Of a stretch of 51,230 nucleotides of DNA, positions 46,079 to 51,230 are shown piece by piece. The notes below the pieces were generated by a model that saw only the letters and a list, made by a program, of their open reading frames with translations, was not told where the DNA came from and did no database searches. The stretch's first letter is position 1. Each line of letters starts with the position of its first letter. Source of the stretch: a virus; the IMG/VR virus record IMGVR_UViG_3300020171_000040, positions 1 through 51,230 of that record. The stretch is one strand, 5' to 3'. A program made the position numbers and the translations under genes.

Positions 46079-47212
46079 TTATTGTTTTAATAAAGTTTTT
46101 CCTAATAAGTTAGTTAATGAATCAGTACTGCCACTAGTCCCTTGGTTTCCACCACCACTGTGTCTTTTACCTTTGCTTGCTTTGAGTTTCTGATGCAAAT
46201 CTTTATAGGCGTCTGAGGTTGCGGTCTTTTTAGCAGCGCTAATTAACTTGTCCCCCTGTTTAGTAAAATAAGCTGACTCAATCAGGTTCTTAACATCACT
46301 CATGTAATCACGTTGATATTTAGTTACTCCTTCATTGTCTGGCTTAAATATATAATCCATCAAATCCATCTTGTCTTTGTCGGATATTTTTATGCCACGT
46401 ATGGCATCTAGACCTTTTATATTGTCTTGTACGGTAGAAATGAACTTTTGTTGCTGGTTTTTAGCAGCTATTGCATTATTTTTAGTATCCTCTAATAGCT
46501 TTTCCTTTGTAGTTTCTTTGTATTCTTTTAAAAATTCTACAGCTTCTTCACCTTCATCCTCTAAAGTACCACTATCTTCATATCTTTGGATAGCTCTTTT
46601 AATACGATCCTCTTTATACCCTTGTATCCTAGCTCTCTCTTGTATTGCTAACTTAGCATCTGATTCTTTAGTAGCATCTAATAGATCTACATTTAAACCA
46701 CCTGGAGCAGAGCCCTTATAATAATCCTCTAATTTACCACCATTTAATACAAACTCATTTAACTTTTCTAATTCTTCATTTGCATATGCTGGTTTAGATG
46801 CAGTCTCAACAACATCCTTCATATAATCAACCAATTCTTTAACAGAATCAAACTTTTCATCATCATCAAATTCCCAACCCATCTCATTAGCTAATTTCTC
46901 CTGGAAAAATTTAGCAATATCTGGTTCAAATTCAGTTAGTGCATCTGGTTCAGTTTTATCATCCTTTTTATCATCTGGTTCCGATTTATCGTCTAGATCA
47001 TCTAGATCAACATCGTCCTTAAGTAAAGGATCTATGATTGGATCTTTAATAGAATCATCACTATCAACTAGTGGATCCTTTAGTATATCAGCTAAATTAT
47101 CAGCGTCAATAACATTTTCATCAAGTGTATCTCCTGGAAAATCCCCAAGTAATGATCCTGTCAATGCTTGAAAACCTCCGAATACATCTGGTTTTTTAAT
47201 TACTTCTTCCAT
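46079..47212 (-). CDS. scaffolding-like protein between portal and MCP, 377 aa
   Basis: The N-terminal 100 residues are strongly acidic (DLDDLDDKSEPDDKKDDKTE at about 70-90). The middle (about 100-330) is helical with EEGEEAVEFLKEYKETTKEKL-type charged coiled coil. The C-terminus is basic and flexible, KLKASKGKRHSGGGN, then LTNLLGKTLLK. Acidic/helical body with a basic C-terminal helix, encoded immediately before MCP, is the hallmark layout of phage scaffolding proteins, which bind MCP through a basic C-terminus. No protease motif is visible. Assignment by position and composition, not by sequence family. Confidence 0.7.
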   Translation of the reverse strand: MEEVIKKPDVFGGFQALTGSLLGDFPGDTLDENVIDADNLADILKDPLVDSDDSIKDPIIDPLLKDDVDLDDLDDKSEPDDKKDDKTEPDALTEFEPDIAKFFQEKLANEMGWEFDDDEKFDSVKELVDYMKDVVETASKPAYANEELEKLNEFVLNGGKLEDYYKGSAPGGLNVDLLDATKESDAKLAIQERARIQGYKEDRIKRAIQRYEDSGTLEDEGEEAVEFLKEYKETTKEKLLEDTKNNAIAAKNQQQKFISTVQDNIKGLDAIRGIKISDKDKMDLMDYIFKPDNEGVTKYQRDYMSDVKNLIESAYFTKQGDKLISAAKKTATSDAYKDLHQKLKASKGKRHSGGGNQGTSGSTDSLTNLLGKTLLKQ

Positions 47213-47215
47213 GTC

Positions 47216-49594
47216 TTATTTTGGGTTACTTGTAGCTGGTTTATTAGCCACGATTCTTTTAATCTGAAGTTCAACATCTTTCTGATCTTCAGCTTTCCTA
47301 TTCTTTCTTGCAGCTTCTTTAATCTGCTCATCTTTCAATCTAATATCTTCTTTGATCTTCTCCGCTTGAAGCATCACCTTTTGATATTCCATATCATTAC
47401 CATCCTCATCTACCTCACCATCACCATCACCATCTCTACTAGAATTAGCTTGGATGATAGCTACTTGTAGAGATGTTTCTGCCTTACGTATAGAATCCTC
47501 TTCTTTAATACGAAGTGCTTCTTGTTCCATTTGCATGGCTAGTTGTGCCTGAGCCTGTTGTGCCTGCTGTTGTGCAGCCATCATTTCAGCCTTACTATTA
47601 TCTATTTCCATCAAACGTTTCTTAATCATCGACATGTTTTCACCTGTTATAATCTCAGAAGCCTCTAATAAAGTAGCTCCACTTGACATAGCTGGTTGTA
47701 ACATTGACCTCAATGATTGAATATTCTGTTCTTCTTTAGTAGCATCAGTTAAGAATATATCATGATCAGCATATATGAAATCATCTGTAATATCTAAAAA
47801 TATCCTAACGGCATCATTCATTACGTAATGTAACTTTTTAGTTTGTCCACTATTTTCCTGTTGATCACTCCATATACTCTTAGACGCATCTAATAACATC
47901 GTAAGTGCATTCTTTTTAACTTGGTTATGCACCCAAAACAAAGGTTCTGTTATATGAGAAGATTGTATTACAGCTCTTTCAACATTACCAACCAATTCAT
48001 TACTGTGTATAGATCCCTGTCTTTGTTTGGATACACCGGATATCTCACCTATCATATCCTCAATCTTTATCATAAGATTTATATACTCACCCAAAGCATT
48101 AGTCATACTTAAATCCTCAGATGACATCTGATTATATGGTGATGGTTTACCACCCTCACGACCTGGAATATCCCATCCCTCATCATATGGATTAATAAAA
48201 TTAATACCAAGAGCACTTATATAATGCATCCATTGCTCAACAGATATACCCAATCCCTTAGGTATTTGTGTTATATCCATTGTTAATACCTTACCTTTAT
48301 CCCTCGCTAAAGCTAATTCTAACCGATACCATATTATAATATACATATACTGTAACGGTTTCATTATACTAACAAGTGATTTAGGCCTGCTGTTTATATT
48401 ACTGTATATGGTACCACAATAAGGTAATTTCCTATTTGATGGATTATCTATAGAAACATGTTGATAATCAACTGGTCCTATACCAAAATAACCATCCTCA
48501 CCATATCTATATCCTTCCCATATCTCTGGTACCCATTCCCATTTAATCTCCTCACCTGGCCCAGCCTTGTAGGTTTCATCAACCATAGTTTCTTCTGTTT
48601 CACCGGTTTCTGGATTAGTAATCATTAAAAACCCAGTTTTTGTATAAGACCTCCATGTAGTATGATATACTGTTAGCATATTACCATCAGCATCGTAATT
48701 ATTACTACCAAACATCTTGTTAGAAAACTTTTCTTTATACATAACAGAAGGATTATTAACACTATCTGCACCACCAGAAAAGCTAGGTCTACCTTCACTA
48801 TATGCTAATATATCATCTAAATCAGATTCATCTAATAGATCAAAGAACCTATCATATATAGTAGCAGGACTCATCTCCATTCTTCGTAAGAACCAATCAC
48901 CATCTTCTATATATTCAAGATCTGGATCTTTATCATAATCACAATTAACTGGATTGACCCTTTCTAAACTAGGCTCCCCATTTATCACACCTACATAATA
49001 TATCTCTTCACTTGATATAAGAGCATCTTTCCACCCTTTTAAGAACTCATTCTGTAAGTTAAGTTTTTCTTTTAAGTAGTTAAGTGAATGAAATGCAGTC
49101 TCTTCTGATATAGTTTTATAGTTGTATTTCATATATTTTTCAATCTCAGGAGGTGTAATTTCCTGACCTTGTTCATCTTGTTGCCCACCACCTACATAAG
49201 AACTTATATATTGCATTAAGAGATTCTTTTTCTCCTCTTGTATCTTAGTAACAGCATCATAGTTTGTTTGTACTACCTTTATATTAAAAGGACGTTTGCT
49301 TTCTTCCCCAATAAGTAAATCTACTTTAGGTCTAATTATATTAAAGTTCTGCATTTTAGCAGGGAAACCATCCTCAACCTTATATGGATTAGTCACATAT
49401 TTTAGATCATCTTCATTATATTCACTATTGTAAAGACCGTATGCTGTAAGCATAATACCTTTTCTATCAGTACCACCAACAAAACCACTCCCCTCACGAG
49501 CGATTATAGAGTCCACAGACTCGTGTTGCCACTCCTCAGTTTTCTTAGAACGTGCTAATTTTTGTACAGGGAAAGTAGATTTTCGTGTATTCAT
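47216..49594 (-). CDS. portal protein, 792 aa
   Basis: The dodecameric portal forms the DNA gateway and docks TerL. The N-terminal region has MQNFNIIRPKVDLLIGEESKRPF (about residues 80-104), the crAss-like portal equivalent of the conserved wing/clip motif, then LKEKLNLQNEFLKGWKDALISSEEIYYVGV. The middle reads IDNPSNRKLPYCGTIYSNINSRPKSLVSIMKPLQYMYIIIWYRLELALARDKGKV, and ISGVSKQRQGSI follows. The C-terminus (about 665-792) is a long Gln/Glu/Lys coiled coil, suited to a barrel extending into the capsid. It is between TerL and scaffold, as expected. Confidence 0.92.
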   Translation of the reverse strand: MNTRKSTFPVQKLARSKKTEEWQHESVDSIIAREGSGFVGGTDRKGIMLTAYGLYNSEYNEDDLKYVTNPYKVEDGFPAKMQNFNIIRPKVDLLIGEESKRPFNIKVVQTNYDAVTKIQEEKKNLLMQYISSYVGGGQQDEQGQEITPPEIEKYMKYNYKTISEETAFHSLNYLKEKLNLQNEFLKGWKDALISSEEIYYVGVINGEPSLERVNPVNCDYDKDPDLEYIEDGDWFLRRMEMSPATIYDRFFDLLDESDLDDILAYSEGRPSFSGGADSVNNPSVMYKEKFSNKMFGSNNYDADGNMLTVYHTTWRSYTKTGFLMITNPETGETEETMVDETYKAGPGEEIKWEWVPEIWEGYRYGEDGYFGIGPVDYQHVSIDNPSNRKLPYCGTIYSNINSRPKSLVSIMKPLQYMYIIIWYRLELALARDKGKVLTMDITQIPKGLGISVEQWMHYISALGINFINPYDEGWDIPGREGGKPSPYNQMSSEDLSMTNALGEYINLMIKIEDMIGEISGVSKQRQGSIHSNELVGNVERAVIQSSHITEPLFWVHNQVKKNALTMLLDASKSIWSDQQENSGQTKKLHYVMNDAVRIFLDITDDFIYADHDIFLTDATKEEQNIQSLRSMLQPAMSSGATLLEASEIITGENMSMIKKRLMEIDNSKAEMMAAQQQAQQAQAQLAMQMEQEALRIKEEDSIRKAETSLQVAIIQANSSRDGDGDGEVDEDGNDMEYQKVMLQAEKIKEDIRLKDEQIKEAARKNRKAEDQKDVELQIKRIVANKPATSNPK

Positions 49595-49595
49595 T

Positions 49596-51230
49596 TTATA
49601 AAAATTTGTTTAAATAATTATTACCGTCCAGCTCGAATAGTCTATCCTTGAATAACGACTTCTTTGCGAACTCTTTTTTTTCTTTTACTTTAATGTGATG
49701 TAACTCACGTATATATATTATAACCATCATAAAGGACATACAATTATGGGTTGCTATATTTGATGCTATATAGGAATGATCTTCCTCTACTTCAAAATTA
49801 TATACCTTTTCATTTCCTTTTTCTACCCCTATTAATTTAATAGGAGTCCAAAACCCCTCTTCTGTTTCATATTGATAGTTTTTTTTAACTAAATTTATAT
49901 TGTTTACTTCTTGAAATTTCAATGAATGTTTTGCTATTTTATTTATATATTTTCTAGATATCATTAATGAATATTGATCATTATGATTTTCTTTTCTTGC
50001 TTTAATATATCTAATAGATGACCATATTCCATTATCTATTAAGATCTGCCTTATTTGTTTAATTAGAATTTCATATATTCCACTAACTTCAATAATCTCT
50101 CTTTTATACCCGTCATATTTAGCATTCTTTTTCTGATGACCATCTCCTTCTAAATAACCAACGGCTAACATTAATGTATTGGGAGAATTATACACAGATG
50201 CAGATAATTGTTTATTATTAGCTTTTCCACCACTGTCTTCTAAATATCTAGATAATTGTTCAGATCCTTTTGTTACTGATATATAAGTTCCCTTATCTGT
50301 TATTTTAGCCCCCTTAAATATATATTGACGTCCATTATATACTTTACCTTCTTGTTCTCCATATATGTTTAAAATTGATTTTAATTTGAGAGCCATCTCC
50401 ATTTGATCTCCTTGTAAACATATTTTTATTTGATTTCCAGTAACATATCCATCCGATACATACCAACCCAATAAATACATTAGATTATCATCGTGATAAT
50501 ATTTAGTTGGCCAAGATAACTCTTTTCCTAATTTTCTTTTTGGTTGTAATGCAAACTGATATTTATAATTTAAAGCATCCGCATTAACAAATCCAGTATT
50601 ATCTAAACTTTTAGTCCTATCGTTGTGTTTCTTTTTATCTGTATATGCTATATATAAAGGATGGTTACCAGTTGCCTTTAAAGTTTCATAGTTACCTGTG
50701 GTTTTAAACTCCAACACATCTTTATTAGTAACATGTTCATCTAATTTGGTAACTCTCTTAAAATTACCTCTATGAGTTAATACTAAATCCCCCTCTCTAA
50801 TATCTTCTATTTTTTTAAACCCATCTCTAACTGATATATTAGTTCCTTTAACTAAACATCTATCAAAGTTACCCTTTGAATTATATGCTATCAACTCTTC
50901 TAGTAAAGCCTCTGAAAACACCTTAGTCAAATTCCTACGACCTGGTGCATATTCTTCTATTAACCAATCCTTAATAGCACCCTCACCCCAATCTTTGATA
51001 CCCTGTGTCATATGAATACCTTTACCCCTAGTAACAGTACTATTCTTTACAATATCTTTGATTATATCTGGTTGGTCAGCTAAAAGGTATTCACAATGAT
51101 GTCTCATCATATAATCAAACAACCCCTTCTTTTCATTTTCATATAATATCTTAGCACTATAATATACTGATAAAAGTCTTACCTTATCATAAAATTGATC
51201 TGCCGTTTCAGGTCTACCTGTATATTCTGC
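49596..51230 (-). CDS. terminase large subunit (TerL) C-terminal part, interrupted by an intein
   Basis: TerL is the packaging motor; this end is the nuclease domain. The frame is open from the window edge, so the start is outside; an internal TTG at 51122 is not the start. The extein begins with EYTGRPETADQFYDKVRLLSV, a conserved crAss-like TerL segment, and continues through LFDYMMRHHCEYLL to LIAYNSKGNFDR. There a 372-residue intein begins (residue numbers from the TTG codon: 89-460). The second extein is CMSFMMVIIYIRELHHIKVK, ending in NKFL. The ATPase domain and the first nuclease aspartates lie beyond the window. Splicing would join NFDR to CMSF, a standard TerL layout near the last acidic nuclease residue. 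Confidence 0.9.
   Translation of the reverse strand, partial: AEYTGRPETADQFYDKVRLLSVYYSAKILYENEKKGLFDYMMRHHCEYLLADQPDIIKDIVKNSTVTRGKGIHMTQGIKDWGEGAIKDWLIEEYAPGRRNLTKVFSEALLEELIAYNSKGNFDRCLVKGTNISVRDGFKKIEDIREGDLVLTHRGNFKRVTKLDEHVTNKDVLEFKTTGNYETLKATGNHPLYIAYTDKKKHNDRTKSLDNTGFVNADALNYKYQFALQPKRKLGKELSWPTKYYHDDNLMYLLGWYVSDGYVTGNQIKICLQGDQMEMALKLKSILNIYGEQEGKVYNGRQYIFKGAKITDKGTYISVTKGSEQLSRYLEDSGGKANNKQLSASVYNSPNTLMLAVGYLEGDGHQKKNAKYDGYKREIIEVSGIYEILIKQIRQILIDNGIWSSIRYIKARKENHNDQYSLMISRKYINKIAKHSLKFQEVNNINLVKKNYQYETEEGFWTPIKLIGVEKGNEKVYNFEVEEDHSYIASNIATHNCMSFMMVIIYIRELHHIKVKEKKEFAKKSLFKDRLFELDGNNYLNKFL
49743..50858 (-). other. intein with LAGLIDADG homing endonuclease in TerL
   Basis: The intein starts at Cys (CLVKGTNISVRDGFKKIEDI, block A). 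TGNHPLY is block B, VYNFEVEEDHSYIAS is block F, and THN|C is block G with the next extein residue Cys. All splice residues (Cys1, block B His, penultimate His, terminal Asn, Cys+1) are present, so it should splice. Two LAGLIDADG (DOD) motifs, LMYLLGWYVSDG and LMLAVGYLEGDG, lie inside, each with the acidic Asp. Boundaries were confirmed at codon level: TGT at 50856-50858 and AAT at 49743-49745. Splicing restores TerL; the endonuclease would spread it to intein-less alleles. Confidence 0.93.

Noticed and set aside
51120-51122. TTG at 51122 as the TerL start
   Set aside because: The frame stays open to the window edge and the upstream residues match conserved TerL sequence, so the gene begins outside the window.
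1-51230. Alternative genetic code (TAG as glutamine), known in some crAss-like phages
   Set aside because: MCP, the 200 aa protein and the 125 aa protein end in TAG at natural C-termini with correctly placed following genes, and no family is truncated at TAG.
1-51230. tRNA genes, CRISPR arrays, integrase or att sites
   Set aside because: No cloverleaf-like or regularly spaced repeat sequence was noticed in the few short intergenic gaps, and every long stretch is coding on the minus strand.

Overview
The window is part of the genome of a crAss-like phage (Crassvirales), a tailed podovirus of Bacteroidota hosts. The evidence is an AT-rich sequence with every supported gene on the minus strand, and a syntenic series running right to left: terminase large subunit, portal, scaffold-like protein, HK97-fold major capsid protein of the crAss type, connector/ring proteins, a very large tail 'muzzle' protein, and then cargo proteins that end in giant multidomain virion proteins. 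One giant protein (4362 aa) carries the DxDxD signature of the crAss-like virion RNA polymerase. The genetic code looks standard: TAG and TAA both end genes cleanly and no gene needs stop recoding.

Layout in the direction of transcription (high to low coordinates). (1) Head packaging and capsid, 51230-40605: TerL (partial, interrupted by a LAGLIDADG intein), portal, acidic scaffold-like protein, MCP, a free-standing GIY-YIG homing endonuclease, a conserved protein of unknown role, a connector-like protein, and two beta-rich head surface candidates. This block ends in a clear intrinsic terminator at about 40562-40588. (2) Host-interaction module, 40540-32369: a small structural protein, a fibronectin-III fibre (880 aa), a 988 aa fibre with tandem modules, a short membrane HExxH protein, small membrane proteins and a LamG-like lectin. 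(3) Lysis cassette, 32063-30340: a YfiM-like lipoprotein-type protein, an M15 peptidase endolysin, a two-helix holin candidate and a spanin-like single-pass protein. (4) Tail, 30207-22433: a decoration/fibre-like protein, connector-ring proteins and the 1472 aa muzzle. (5) Cargo, 22421-1: three smaller internal-protein candidates, the 4362 aa RNA polymerase protein, and at least 1804 aa of a second giant protein with a zincin and a PD-(D/E)XK nuclease motif that runs off the window.

The genes fit one late programme: package DNA (TerL, portal), build the capsid, attach the tail and host-binding fibres, lyse the host, and load the virion with large proteins for ejection into the next cell. Junctions are very tight, often a one-base TAATG overlap, so translational coupling is likely. 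The only intergenic gap worth note is the 92 bp between MCP and the homing endonuclease; no stretch over 300 bp lacks a gene. I see no tRNA, CRISPR array, integrase or replication gene here.
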